NCBI GenBank assembly: GCA_963698405.1
Contig: CAVOQT010000004.1
Location: forward strand, 1 to 64,000
DNA: 64,000 nt
From: SHZI01 sp963698405
Lineage (GTDB): Bacteria; Pseudomonadota; Gammaproteobacteria; Steroidobacterales; GCA-2729495
Direction: 5' to 3'
Position 1 is the stretch's first letter, and each line of letters begins with the position of its first letter. Under the pieces are notes generated by a model, which did no database searches, had not been told where the DNA came from, and saw only the letters and a list, made by a program, of their open reading frames with translations. Made by a program: the position numbers and the translations under genes. Shown one piece after another: positions 34,880-43,782 of the stretch.

Positions 34880-36019
34880 ATGATGCTGCGGGCTGTTTTC
34901 CTCATTCCGTTCCTCGTGATGCTGCTGGCGGTACCGGCCAGGGCCGACATGCGTGTCGGTGACACTATCGTCATCAGTCAGTCCATCGGTGAGGACCTCT
35001 ACGCGGTTGGTGGCAGGCTGAGGATCGATGGTGCGGTTGATGGTGATGCCGTGCTCGCTGCCGGTACCGTGGCCATTGAAGGTGATGTCGATGGCGATGT
35101 CAGTGTCGGTGGTGGCCGGGTCACGATATCTGGTGGTGTGGGCGATGATCTGCGCGCTGTCGGCGGTGACGTTGTGTTGCAGGGTTTTGTTACCGACCAC
35201 GCGGCCATCGTCGGCGCTACAGTCAGCATCGCAGAGGGCAGTGCAATTGCCGGACGCGCCTGGATTGCAGCCGGAACGCTGGATATGGCAGGCCAGGTCG
35301 GTGCTGACCTGCGGGTGTTTGCCCGGACCGCTGTAATTGCCGGTCAGGTTCAGGGCAACGTAGAGATAACCGCACAGGAGATCCTGATCGAGTCGGGTGC
35401 TGTCATCGGTGGTCACCTGATCTGGCACAGCGAGCGTCCGCCGCTGATTGCTGAAGATGCGTTGATCATGGGTGAGGTGACCGGAACAGCGGCGTCTGTA
35501 GATGAACTGCCGGAATCGGCTGCTCCGGCGCTCGGCGGCTGGGCGCTTGGTCTTGCCGTCATGGTTGCAGCGGCTGGCGTGTTCTGGCTGAGTCCCCCGC
35601 TCGTCGAGTATTCAGGTGCGTTATTTCATGCTGCACCAGCGCGTACGCTGGCCATCGGTGCCATTGCGGTATCGCTGACTCCGCTGATGATCATCGTGTT
35701 GTTTGTTTCGGTGTTTGGCTGGTTGCTTGGCCTGCTCATGCTGGTGGCATATGTGTTGGCGGTACTGCTGGCGGGGCTTCTGGGGCTGTTGATCGTGGTT
35801 CGGCTGATCCAGATCCGGGTTGCAGCTCAGAAACCGGTGCCGGCCACGGGACGCAGCTTTGGTTGGCGGGGGCTCATGTTGTTGCTGCCGGTGACGGCGG
35901 TGGCACTGGTCCTGAAATCGGTGCCGGTTCTCGGTACGCTGTTCTGGCTGTTGCTTGTGCTGGCAGGGTTTGGTGCGCTCGCATCGCTGCTCATGCGGCG
36001 CAGGTCATCAGCCGCATAA
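34880..36019 (+). CDS. Bactofilin-like beta-helix membrane protein
   Basis: Protein of 379 residues. A signal peptide (about 1-22) precedes a region (25-200) of short hydrophobic repeats such as DGDAVLAAGTVAIEGDVDGD that form a right-handed beta-helix of the polymer-forming/bactofilin type. About four transmembrane helices follow at 220-375. The beta-helix would face the periplasm. Similar proteins are annotated as polymer-forming cytoskeletal; the role is unknown. Its 3' end overlaps the convergent EAL gene by 193 bases, which is unusual. Confidence 0.75.
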   Translation: MMLRAVFLIPFLVMLLAVPARADMRVGDTIVISQSIGEDLYAVGGRLRIDGAVDGDAVLAAGTVAIEGDVDGDVSVGGGRVTISGGVGDDLRAVGGDVVLQGFVTDHAAIVGATVSIAEGSAIAGRAWIAAGTLDMAGQVGADLRVFARTAVIAGQVQGNVEITAQEILIESGAVIGGHLIWHSERPPLIAEDALIMGEVTGTAASVDELPESAAPALGGWALGLAVMVAAAGVFWLSPPLVEYSGALFHAAPARTLAIGAIAVSLTPLMIIVLFVSVFGWLLGLLMLVAYVLAVLLAGLLGLLIVVRLIQIRVAAQKPVPATGRSFGWRGLMLLLPVTAVALVLKSVPVLGTLFWLLLVLAGFGALASLLMRRRSSAA

Positions 36020-38331
36020 TTTCTCACCCAGGCAGAGAACTGTTCTGCTGGCATGGGCTTGCTGATCAGAAAGCCCTGAGCCTGTTCGCAACCCTTCTCT
36101 GTCAGCCATGCCAGTCCGGCGGTTGTTTCGACGCCCTCGGCGACGACTTCCAGTCCGAGGTTATGCGCCAGGTCGATTGCCGCACCCACGATTGCCACAT
36201 CATCAGTATCGTTCGGCAGATTGGTCACGAAAGAGCGGTCGATCTTGAGTTCATCCACCGGCAGTCGCTTGATCAGCGACAGTGATGAATAACCGGTGCC
36301 GAAGTCATCGACAGCGATCCGGAGGCCAAGATCGCGCAGGCATTCGAGTATCAGCGTGGCATGCTTGAAATCGAGCACCACGGCTTCTTCAGTGATCTCC
36401 AGTACCAGATTGGTGGCCGGGAGATCGTGGTCGTGCAGCAGTTCATGGATATAGCACGGTAGGTCCTTGCCCTGCAGATCGCGGCTCGACAGGTTGACGG
36501 AAATCGGCAGGTCGAGCCCTTCTTCCAGCCACAGGCGGCATTCACGGATTGCTGTCGCCAGCGCCCAGTTGGTGATCAGGGAAATGTTGCCGGATTTCTC
36601 GGCAATGGGGATGAACTGGTCGGGAGTCAGAAAGCCGAAGGTTGGATGCTGCCAGCGCACCAGGGCTTCTGCGCCACAAACACGGCCATCAGAGAGCCGG
36701 ATCTTGGGTTGCAGGTAGAGCCTGAACTCATCGTGCCGGGCGGCCTTGCGCAGGTCACCGAGCAGTGCCAACTGTCGTAAATTGCGCCCGTCATTGCCAT
36801 CCTGATAAATACAGATCCGCAGCTCGGTGTTGCGTGCGTCGTTGCGGGCCACAGCGGCACGTTGCAACAGTTGGTCGGCATCAGCGGCATGCAGCGGAAA
36901 GCTGGCGATGCCTACCCGCGCCTCGACACCCACGTTGATGTCGCGCACCGAGAGACCACCGCTGAGCAGTCGCAGCAGATCCTCGGCGATTTCGATTGCC
37001 TGGTCGACATTTTTTCCGTCGAGCATGATCAAAAACTGGTCGCCTTCGATGCGGCCGAGGATGTGCCGTGCGTCCAGACCGGCACGCAGGCGTTCGGCAG
37101 CCTGACAGCGCAGCGCGTCGCTGATGTCGTGCCCGAGCGATGAACCGATATCGCTGAAGTTGTTCAGGTCGACCAGCAACACAGTGACCGGTTGTTCGGC
37201 AGGTGCTGCGCGCAGGATGGCAGCCTCAAGCTCATCAAGTACCGAGAGTCGGGTTGGCAGCCCGGTTAGCGCGTCAAAGCGTGCGTGGAAGGTAATGTGT
37301 TCCTCACGGTCAGCGATACTCTGTTGCATGGCGTTGAGGGCGCTGGCGAGCTCAGCGACTTCTCCATTGCCCTGTACCGGTACCGGCTGATGATAGTGGC
37401 CATCACGAATCCGGCGAGCTGCCTGTACCAGCATGTATACGGGTCTGGTGATCGTGCGTGACAGAAGCAGTCCGCCGACCACCGCCATGCACAATGCAAT
37501 AGCACCGAGCAGAAGCACCGCGTAACGCAGATGCCGGTAAGGCGCCATGATCGCATCGAGCGGTTCAGACAGCAGTATCTCGATGTCTGGCCGCTCGGCA
37601 ATCAGCGGCAGCAGCAGGCCGACATGCTCGGCCTCACCGGTTTTGATACGCAGTACGTGGCCGGCACTCGTCTCCGCTGCGGAAAGGTCGCGCAGCAGTG
37701 TTGTGCTGTCCAGTTCGGTCAGTGAGCTGCCGAGTATTGATGGATGATTATTCGTGCGTGTGAGCAGCGTGACGTCGAGACCGGTCAATGCGGACATGCG
37801 CGTGGCAAAGCTGCCTTCGACGAGTACACCGCTGGCCAGCCATGCAACTGGCTGGTCTGCGCCGACTGGCATGGTGACTACTTCATAGGTATGGCCGTCA
37901 AGCGAGATGTGGGCCGGCGATGCTTCCCCGGTTCTGGCCAGATTGACCAGTTCCGGAAAGCGGCTGTGCTGTGTGTCGTTTTGCTCCGTGCCTGCCAGGA
38001 CACGACCATCGCTATCCAGAAGGATGGCGAGATCGATTTCGGCGCGGTAGCGATGGGTGGTCAGCAGGCCGTTAACCGCAGCAGTATCTCCGGCACCAAC
38101 GGTGTTACGGAATTGCTGGTCGCTGGCAAGTACCGCACCGGCAGAACGCAGTCGCGTATGGCGACCGACCGATAGCTGGTCGGTGATGGTGGCGGCCTTG
38201 TGCAGGATCTGGTCGGCCCGCTTCGATACTTCCCGGTTGGCGGTCAGAAGTACCGCGCCGATGGTGCTGAATTGGGTGGCAACGACGAGCAGAGCGGCAA
38301 GCGCCAGAATTTTTGAACGAAGACTCCGCAT
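35827..38331 (-). CDS. Membrane GGDEF-EAL protein, likely c-di-GMP phosphodiesterase
   Basis: Protein of 834 residues: TM helix 8-30, periplasmic Cache-like sensor to about 265, second TM 268-290, HAMP to about 342, GGDEF domain 350-515 and EAL domain 530-770. The diguanylate cyclase signature is degenerate (EGDQF at 429-433), so that domain is probably inactive or regulatory. The EAL domain keeps EAL 554-556, NLSSRDL, EITEE and DDFGTGYSS 675-683, all needed for c-di-GMP hydrolysis. A Ser/Pro/Thr-rich tail (about 770-834) lies wholly antisense to the neighbouring gene and has no recognisable domain. Confidence 0.9.
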   Translation of the reverse strand: MRSLRSKILALAALLVVATQFSTIGAVLLTANREVSKRADQILHKAATITDQLSVGRHTRLRSAGAVLASDQQFRNTVGAGDTAAVNGLLTTHRYRAEIDLAILLDSDGRVLAGTEQNDTQHSRFPELVNLARTGEASPAHISLDGHTYEVVTMPVGADQPVAWLASGVLVEGSFATRMSALTGLDVTLLTRTNNHPSILGSSLTELDSTTLLRDLSAAETSAGHVLRIKTGEAEHVGLLLPLIAERPDIEILLSEPLDAIMAPYRHLRYAVLLLGAIALCMAVVGGLLLSRTITRPVYMLVQAARRIRDGHYHQPVPVQGNGEVAELASALNAMQQSIADREEHITFHARFDALTGLPTRLSVLDELEAAILRAAPAEQPVTVLLVDLNNFSDIGSSLGHDISDALRCQAAERLRAGLDARHILGRIEGDQFLIMLDGKNVDQAIEIAEDLLRLLSGGLSVRDINVGVEARVGIASFPLHAADADQLLQRAAVARNDARNTELRICIYQDGNDGRNLRQLALLGDLRKAARHDEFRLYLQPKIRLSDGRVCGAEALVRWQHPTFGFLTPDQFIPIAEKSGNISLITNWALATAIRECRLWLEEGLDLPISVNLSSRDLQGKDLPCYIHELLHDHDLPATNLVLEITEEAVVLDFKHATLILECLRDLGLRIAVDDFGTGYSSLSLIKRLPVDELKIDRSFVTNLPNDTDDVAIVGAAIDLAHNLGLEVVAEGVETTAGLAWLTEKGCEQAQGFLISKPMPAEQFSAWVRNYAADDLRRMSSDASAPNPASTSNSQNSVPRTGTDFRTSATAVTGSNNMSPRQPKLRPVAGTGF

Positions 38332-38522
38332 GAGAATCTAGTCGGCCTGCAGGCCGGGAGCTTGATCCGGTTCGGGTTGGTAATTAGTCCCGGTCTGAAT
38401 TTTTGCGACATACGTCTCATCTCTCTGCGATGTGCCCAAAGTCATCGAAATCCGTTATGGTTGGCACATAGTCAGAATCTGTCGCCAAATAATCCTTTCA
38501 GCAACTTTTCGGAGTTCCCGCG

Positions 38523-39461
38523 ATGACCAAGACCTCGACCATGAAGCCCTTTGCGCCAGGCGATATTTTTCTAGGCTGCACCTATCTGATGAACGTGCCG
38601 GGTGATGACCATGCTGGTGAAGGACGCATCCTGCAGTTCGACCGCAATATGGTGCCGAAGGGCACGCTGTATACCGAAGGCACCGGGCACCTGATCGTCA
38701 ACCTGCGCTTCGCTCCGGATGGCACGCTATGGGGTTTCGATCCCTTCGAGTATGCGGTGGTGCGCGTATCGCCGGACGGAAAGCAGCTGCCGCCGGCCGA
38801 TTTTGGTGTGCGCGGATGGGGCAATGTGTGCTTTGGGCCGGATGGCAGCATCTACCTTGGCGAATACCTGAAGGGTGACAAGCCCTATGAGGGTGGCGAC
38901 ATGCGCTGTCTGCCGGGGACCAAGATCGTTGGCTATGGCCGCTTCGCGAAATTTGATGCCCAACTGCGTCCGGTTGCCGAATACGATGCGCAAACCGCGC
39001 CATCCATGACCGGCTTTCACGGCATCACGCATACCGTCATGCATCCGGATGGCAAGTCCATCGCTTACATCACGGATCTCGGCATGAAGGTGCAGCGCTT
39101 CGATGTCGTCAACGGGAAGTGCCTGCCTGATCTGGTGAATTATCCCGGCGGTCCCGAGTACATGCGCAAGTGGACCACGGGTGTAGCCTATCGTCAGGAC
39201 GGTACGCTGCTGTTACTCAGGGGCAGCTTCATCGACTTCATCAGCCCGGAAGGAAAATCCCTGCGTACCATAGAGCTGGATGAATATGGCTACGCGATGA
39301 TCACTGCCTCGCGTGATGATCGGCATGTGTTCACCACCAACATCTTCACTGGTGTGATGTCCAAGGTGGATCTCGATACCGGCAAGATCATCGGTCAGAT
39401 CGACACCGGGTTGGCAAAGCCCCAGCGGAGCCTGGCGGGTATCGCTGAATACTTGCCATAG
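38523..39461 (+). CDS. Hypothetical beta-propeller-like protein
   Basis: A 312-residue protein with repeated blades typical of SMP-30/NHL-like propellers (LRFAPDGTLWGFDP, VCFGPDGSIYLGEY, YRQDGTLLLLRG, DDRHVFTTNIFTGVMSKVD). No signal peptide is evident, and I cannot name its family or ligand. It is a single-gene unit with about 190 bases of intergenic DNA before it and a convergent cytochrome operon after it. A carotenoid-oxygenase-like or lactonase-like fold was considered, but the required metal ligands are not apparent. Confidence 0.7.
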   Translation: MTKTSTMKPFAPGDIFLGCTYLMNVPGDDHAGEGRILQFDRNMVPKGTLYTEGTGHLIVNLRFAPDGTLWGFDPFEYAVVRVSPDGKQLPPADFGVRGWGNVCFGPDGSIYLGEYLKGDKPYEGGDMRCLPGTKIVGYGRFAKFDAQLRPVAEYDAQTAPSMTGFHGITHTVMHPDGKSIAYITDLGMKVQRFDVVNGKCLPDLVNYPGGPEYMRKWTTGVAYRQDGTLLLLRGSFIDFISPEGKSLRTIELDEYGYAMITASRDDRHVFTTNIFTGVMSKVDLDTGKIIGQIDTGLAKPQRSLAGIAEYLP

Positions 39462-39509
39462 CGGGATCTCGTTACAGGCGAGCACTGGTTGGGAAGACAG
39501 CTGGTGGCC

Positions 39510-40124
39510 TTAACCGGCCGCCAGTGTCCACAGCCAGAAACCGAGCACACTGAGCACTACCAGGGAGCCCAGTCCATAGACGCCGGAGCGAATTGCCGCC
39601 GCCGGCTCGGCCCGTTTGTAACCGGTCACCATGGCGCGGGCAAGGTTCTCCCGGTCCAGCAGGCTGGCAACGATAACGCCGCCGATGTGCAGGCCAACGA
39701 TCAGCAGCCAGGTGTTGGCAAGAAACTCGTGCAGTTCCTCAAGGGCATCTCCGCCGAGCTCATTGTAGGTGGCGTATCCGCTGAGGCCGGTCAGTGCGGC
39801 CAGCATCAGAATTGCCCAGATCGCAAAGCTGCCGGCTGGGTTGTGGCCCGCATAATGCGGACGGTCCCCATGCAGAAGACCTCGCACATAGGCTGACACA
39901 TCCCGCGGGCGATATGTGAATGAGCGGAACTGCGCGTAGCGGGTGCCGACGAAGCCCCAGAGGAGCCGGAACACCACGAGCCCCAGTACCGTGTAGCCGA
40001 ACATCACGTGGATGTTCCGCAAGCGCTCGCCGTCAGCCAGTAGCCAGGCACCTGTGAAACTCGTGGCCAGCGCCCAGTGAAAGGCCCTGGTGGGCAGATC
40101 CCATATCAATGTCTTGTCCTGCAT
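39510..40124 (-). CDS. Cytochrome b561-type membrane protein of SHP operon
   Basis: Di-heme b-type cytochrome of 204 residues with four transmembrane helices. Candidate heme ligands are the histidines in RAFHWALA, RNIHVMFGY and LIVGLHIGGV, with LEELHEF also near the membrane. It is the last gene of a three-gene operon SHP-DHC-cytochrome b, an arrangement known from Rhodobacter and Shewanella in which the membrane cytochrome passes electrons to the periplasmic c-type partners. Confidence 0.9.
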   Translation of the reverse strand: MQDKTLIWDLPTRAFHWALATSFTGAWLLADGERLRNIHVMFGYTVLGLVVFRLLWGFVGTRYAQFRSFTYRPRDVSAYVRGLLHGDRPHYAGHNPAGSFAIWAILMLAALTGLSGYATYNELGGDALEELHEFLANTWLLIVGLHIGGVIVASLLDRENLARAMVTGYKRAEPAAAIRSGVYGLGSLVVLSVLGFWLWTLAAG

Positions 40125-40136
40125 GATGACTCTCCT

Positions 40137-40607
40137 TCAGGGAACCTTGATGTCCCGTTCACGAAAACTGCCTTGGTCTGCCCCGGCATGACAGGCGCCA
40201 CAGTTGGCCGCGCTGCCGATCGCCGGTGATTTCCATTTCGCGGCTGAAAAGTCGTCATGCTCGCTACGAAACCACCTGGTTTCCGTGATGCGCAGGGGCG
40301 CGTCGCTGGCCTTTGAGCCGGGCTTGCTGCGCTTTGCGTTCTGGACGAGAAAAGCCTCGATGGTGGCAGCTGTCTCTGCGGCTACGCTTGCATCCGTGCC
40401 GAAGTGCTTGTCCAGGGAGTTCATCATCGTGCGCCAGGATCCGGCAGGCAGGAAGCGGGGCGGGTAGGCGATATGGCAACTGCCACACTCCTCCTGCCAG
40501 ACCGGATTTGTGGGCGCCGGTTTGTTCGCTCCGTCAGCACTGGCAAGTAGCGGCATGCCAAGGGCCAGCAGGCACAGTGCGGTGGCGGTTGTATTCCAGG
40601 TGTTCAT
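40137..40607 (-). CDS. Diheme cytochrome c (DHC)
   Basis: Periplasmic cytochrome of 156 residues with a signal peptide (about 1-23) and two CXXCH heme sites, CGSCH near the mature N-terminus and CGACH near the C-terminus. The N-terminal stretch HIAYPPRFLPAGSWRTMM is characteristic of DHC. The start at 40607 removes an implausible upstream extension. It is the physiological partner of SHP in known systems, and it lies 12 bases from the cytochrome b gene. Confidence 0.92.
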   Translation of the reverse strand: MNTWNTTATALCLLALGMPLLASADGANKPAPTNPVWQEECGSCHIAYPPRFLPAGSWRTMMNSLDKHFGTDASVAAETAATIEAFLVQNAKRSKPGSKASDAPLRITETRWFRSEHDDFSAAKWKSPAIGSAANCGACHAGADQGSFRERDIKVP

Positions 40608-40621
40608 GACAGTGATCTCCC

Positions 40622-41020
40622 TCAACGAGTCAGTGATCGCAACCAGGTGATGACATCGCCCTTTTCCTGGGCGGTACATTCCCGGTCAAATACGTCGCGG
40701 CAATTGCGCTTGAACCACTTCTCCACCTTGGCCGGATCAGTCAGCCGATTCGGGTTGCTGACGGGTGCCATCGGCTGGATCGTCTTGCCGGTCACGGTGT
40801 GACGGCCGGGCTTGCGCGGGTCTGTGGTGTGGCAGGTGCTGCAGCTCCAGTCCTTGCCTTTGGTGCGGAACAAGGCTGCACCGCGTTCCGCCGAGAAGCC
40901 GCTGAAGGCTTGCCCGGTGCGGGCCTCGGCTGTGATCGTGGTGAGTGGGTCGGCAGCCTGCGCCATGCCTGCAGCAAGCAGCAACGTTGCCAGCCCGCCG
41001 ATCAATTGAGTCTGTTTCAT
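40622..41020 (-). CDS. SHP-type monoheme cytochrome c (DUF1924)
   Basis: Periplasmic protein of 132 residues: signal peptide 1-22 and one heme site CSTCH (60-64). It fits the sphaeroides heme protein family, in which an asparagine is the sixth heme ligand in the oxidised state and is displaced in the reduced state so that oxygen or NO can bind; asparagines in PVSNPNRL are candidates. Cys108 and Cys116 could form the loop disulfide described for SHP. First gene of the SHP-DHC-cytochrome b operon. Confidence 0.9.
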   Translation of the reverse strand: MKQTQLIGGLATLLLAAGMAQAADPLTTITAEARTGQAFSGFSAERGAALFRTKGKDWSCSTCHTTDPRKPGRHTVTGKTIQPMAPVSNPNRLTDPAKVEKWFKRNCRDVFDRECTAQEKGDVITWLRSLTR

Positions 41021-41068
41021 GTGTTGAAGCCCTGTATTGCCGGTACGGGGCCAATGTAGACAGCGAAG

Positions 41069-41085
41069 CTTAAGCGCTGCTTAAA
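41069..41085 (-). promoter_or_regulatory. PmrA/QseB-like direct-repeat operator
   Basis: On the leftward strand the sequence reads TTTAAG, five bases, CTTAAG, a perfect match to the YTTAAK-N5-YTTAAK box bound by PmrA/QseB-type response regulators. It starts 49 bases upstream of the SHP gene; a weak TACATT -10 lies about ten bases downstream of it. It also lies 31 bases from the divergent rlmN-like gene. No such regulator is encoded in the window. Confidence 0.5.
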
Positions 41086-41116
41086 GCTCCCTGCGTGCTA
41101 CGCTCGCGCCGCTCCC

Positions 41117-42118
41117 ATGCGTATCCAGACCCTCCGTGAACTTCTGCGCAGCAGCGGCGCCCGGCCGCGGCATGAAGCATTGCTGTTGCGCGCCTGGCTG
41201 CGTGGGCTGGCGCTGGATACCTGGGCACACAAGCCTGAATCAGCGTTTCCCAAGCGCTTGCTGATGGATCTGCCGGGCATTGCCGCGCAGTTTGCCGGGC
41301 TTGCGCGCGTACACTCCGGGCACGCTGGTGCAGACGATTCTGCGCGCCTGCTGGTGCAGCTGGCCGACGGACAGACGGTGGAAAGCGTTTTGCTGCCGCC
41401 AGCTGGGGTTTGTGTTTCTACCCAGGTCGGCTGTGCAGTCGGTTGCCTGTTCTGCATGACGGGTCGTGAGGGCCTGCTCCGCCAGCTCGGCAGTGCCGAG
41501 ATCGTCGCGCAGGTCGCACTGGCCCGCGCCCGGCGCAGCGTGCGTCGCGTGGTCTTCATGGGCATGGGTGAACCTGCCCACAATCTGGACAACGTGCTGG
41601 AGGCCATCGAACTGCTGGGCACCGAAGGCGGCATCGGCCACAAGGAGCTGGTGTTCTCTACGGTAGGCGACCGGCGTGTTTTCGAGCGCCTGCCGCAGGG
41701 GGTGGTCAAGCCGGCGCTGGCACTTTCACTGCATACCTCCCGGGCGGAACTGCGTGCCGAGCTGCTGCCACGCGCACCACGTATCGCTCCGGAAGAGCTG
41801 GTGGCGATGGGTGAAGCCTATGCCCGCAAGACCACCTATCCGATCCAGTATCAGTGGACGCTGCTCAAGGGGATAAATGATGGCGACGATGAACTTGAAG
41901 GTATCGTGGCGCTGCTGGCGGGCAAATATGCGGTGCTGAATTTCATTCCCTACAACACCGTTGAAGGGCTGGATTATCAGCGTCCTGCGATGGAGCGGGC
42001 CGCGGAGATGGCACGCTGGCTGCACCAGCGCGGTGTGCTGACAAAGTTGCGGCGTTCAGCTGGACAGGACATCGCCGGTGGCTGCGGGCAGCTGCGGGCA
42101 CGGCAAATCGCCGGCTGA
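41117..42118 (+). CDS. RlmN/Cfr-family radical SAM RNA methyltransferase
   Basis: Protein of 333 residues. The radical-SAM cluster cysteines are Cys106, 110 and 113 (CAVGCLFC), and the C-terminal Cys323 (GQDIAGGCGQL) corresponds to the catalytic cysteine that resolves the methyl intermediate. FMGMGEPAHNLDNVL is the conserved SAM-binding region. E. coli RlmN has 384 residues, so this is a shorter paralogue lacking part of the N-terminal helical domain. It may modify 23S rRNA A2503 or another adenosine; which one cannot be told. Its stop abuts the dusB stop tail-to-tail. Confidence 0.87.
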   Translation: MRIQTLRELLRSSGARPRHEALLLRAWLRGLALDTWAHKPESAFPKRLLMDLPGIAAQFAGLARVHSGHAGADDSARLLVQLADGQTVESVLLPPAGVCVSTQVGCAVGCLFCMTGREGLLRQLGSAEIVAQVALARARRSVRRVVFMGMGEPAHNLDNVLEAIELLGTEGGIGHKELVFSTVGDRRVFERLPQGVVKPALALSLHTSRAELRAELLPRAPRIAPEELVAMGEAYARKTTYPIQYQWTLLKGINDGDDELEGIVALLAGKYAVLNFIPYNTVEGLDYQRPAMERAAEMARWLHQRGVLTKLRRSAGQDIAGGCGQLRARQIAG

Positions 42119-43105
42119 CTATGCGGCGAGACGGGAGCTGTCGATCAGCATCCCGAAGTGTTCCTGTGTGGCACGGAGCTGCCCGGTGGCAGTTTCAGTC
42201 TGGTTCACGTGGTCGCGGAAGGCCTGATGTCCGGGATGTGCACGGCTGTACCAGCCCAGATGTTTGCGCGCGATGCGTACGCCCATGTGTTCGCCATAGA
42301 AGGCATGCAGTGCGACCAGATGTGCGAGCAGATGGTCGCGCACCTCGGTCAGTGAAGGTGCGGGCAGCACCGTGCCGGTGGCCAGATAGTGCGCAATCTC
42401 GCGGAATATCCATGGCCGCCCCTGTGCGGCCCGGCCGATCATCACGGCATCACAGCCGGTGTGCTCAAGTACCAGGCGTGCCTTCTCGGGCGTATCGATG
42501 TCGCCGTTGCCGATGACCGGGATGCCGACAGCTGACTTCACGGCGGCGACGCTGTCGTATTCGGCCATGCCGCCGAACAGGTCTTCACGCGTGCGGCCGT
42601 GTACGGCGATCGCTGCGATCCCGGCAGACTCGGCAATACGCGCGATGGCTACAGCGTTGCGCTGTTCGCGGCTGTAACCGGTGCGGATCTTCAAGGTGAC
42701 CGGGACGGGCACTGCGCGTACCACTGCGTCCAGGATCCGCCCGACCAGGGCCTCATCGCGCAACAGGGCAGAGCCAGCCGCCACATTGCAGACCTTCTTC
42801 GCGGGGCAGCCCATGTTGATATCGATGATCTGCGCGCCAAGATCCATGCTGTAGCGTGCCGCATCAGCGAGTAACTGCGGGTCATGGCCTGCGAGCTGTA
42901 CGCCGACCGGCCCCGGTTCATTGCTGAAGTCCAGGCGTTGCTGCGACTTGCGCGAGCCGCGCAGGCGTGGATTGGCGCTGGTCATTTCCGAGACGGCAAG
43001 GCTTGCGCCCAGTTGCCGGCAGAGCAGGCGAAAGGGCTTGTCGGTCACCCCGGCCATGGGCGCGAGTATTACCGGGGATTCGAGCCTGTAGGGACCGATC
43101 TGCAT
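42119..43105 (-). CDS. dusB: tRNA-dihydrouridine synthase B
   Basis: FMN-dependent enzyme of 328 residues reducing uridines in the tRNA D-loop. NifR3/DusB features are LAPMAGVTDKPFR, INMGCPAKKVCN with the catalytic Cys, KIRTGYS, VHGRTRE and RIARKHLGWY. ATG 43105 gives the family N-terminus MQIGPYRLESPVI and lies 11 bases after the upstream pseudouridine synthase stop. In many gammaproteobacteria fis follows dusB; here it does not. Confidence 0.92.
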   Translation of the reverse strand: MQIGPYRLESPVILAPMAGVTDKPFRLLCRQLGASLAVSEMTSANPRLRGSRKSQQRLDFSNEPGPVGVQLAGHDPQLLADAARYSMDLGAQIIDINMGCPAKKVCNVAAGSALLRDEALVGRILDAVVRAVPVPVTLKIRTGYSREQRNAVAIARIAESAGIAAIAVHGRTREDLFGGMAEYDSVAAVKSAVGIPVIGNGDIDTPEKARLVLEHTGCDAVMIGRAAQGRPWIFREIAHYLATGTVLPAPSLTEVRDHLLAHLVALHAFYGEHMGVRIARKHLGWYSRAHPGHQAFRDHVNQTETATGQLRATQEHFGMLIDSSRLAA

Positions 43106-43116
43106 GGCTGTGGATT

Positions 43117-43782
43117 CTAGCGGTACTCGTGCTTTTCCAGCCAACGCCACTGGCCTTTGGCCAGCGTGCCCAGCTGCAGCGGGCCGATGGCGATACGGAT
43201 CAGCCGCAGCACTGCGATGTCATGCGCTTCAAGCAGACGGCGGATGTGCCGGTTGCGGCCTTCATCGAGGACGATTTCCAGCCAGGCATTCCTCTCGCCG
43301 CTGCGTATCAGCTGTGCGGATTTTGCCGCCAGCCGCCCGTCCTCACCGCTGACCCCGGTGATGAGCCGGGCAAGCAGTTCGGCATCGGGACTGGCGCTGA
43401 TCTGCACGTGATAGGTTTTGTCGGGGCCGGTGGCCGGATCGGTGATGCGAGCCGCCCATACCGGATCGTTGCTGAACAGCAGGAGGCCTTCGCTGGCCTT
43501 GTCCAGCCGGCCCACCGGGGCGAGCCACGGCAGTCCCGCACCATCGAAGCAACGATAGACCGTGTCGCGGCCCTTTTCGTCGGCGGTGGTAGTGACCAAC
43601 CCGCGCGGTTTGTTGAGCATCAGATAGCGCCGTTCGGCAGCAGTGAGCGGCTGCCCATCCAGGCTCAGGCGATCGCGATCCGCGACGACCGGAAACTCCG
43701 GGTCACGCACCACACGGTCATTGATGGCGATGCGGCCGGCGCTGACCCAGCCAGCCGCAATGCTGCGCGAGGCCAGTCCCAT
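43117..43782 (-). CDS. RsuA/RluB/E/F-family pseudouridine synthase
   Basis: S4-domain pseudouridine synthase of at least 221 residues. The catalytic Asp is in VGRLDKASEGLLLF; RYLMLNKPRGLVTTT and DEGRNRHIRRLLEAHDI are family landmarks. The annotated ATG at 43782 starts inside the S4 domain: the frame continues upstream with KHGIARTLSK, conserved in relatives, but contains no ATG, GTG or TTG before an in-frame stop. An ATT at 43830 is the only plausible rare start. Either initiation is unusual or the true start was lost by a base error. The rRNA target is unassigned. Confidence 0.82.
   Translation of the reverse strand: MGLASRSIAAGWVSAGRIAINDRVVRDPEFPVVADRDRLSLDGQPLTAAERRYLMLNKPRGLVTTTADEKGRDTVYRCFDGAGLPWLAPVGRLDKASEGLLLFSNDPVWAARITDPATGPDKTYHVQISASPDAELLARLITGVSGEDGRLAAKSAQLIRSGERNAWLEIVLDEGRNRHIRRLLEAHDIAVLRLIRIAIGPLQLGTLAKGQWRWLEKHEYR

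Noticed and set aside
38430..38500. TGGCACA in the gap before the propeller-like gene as a sigma-54 promoter
   Set aside because: The -12 GC element (TTGC) is missing at the required spacing after TGGCAC.
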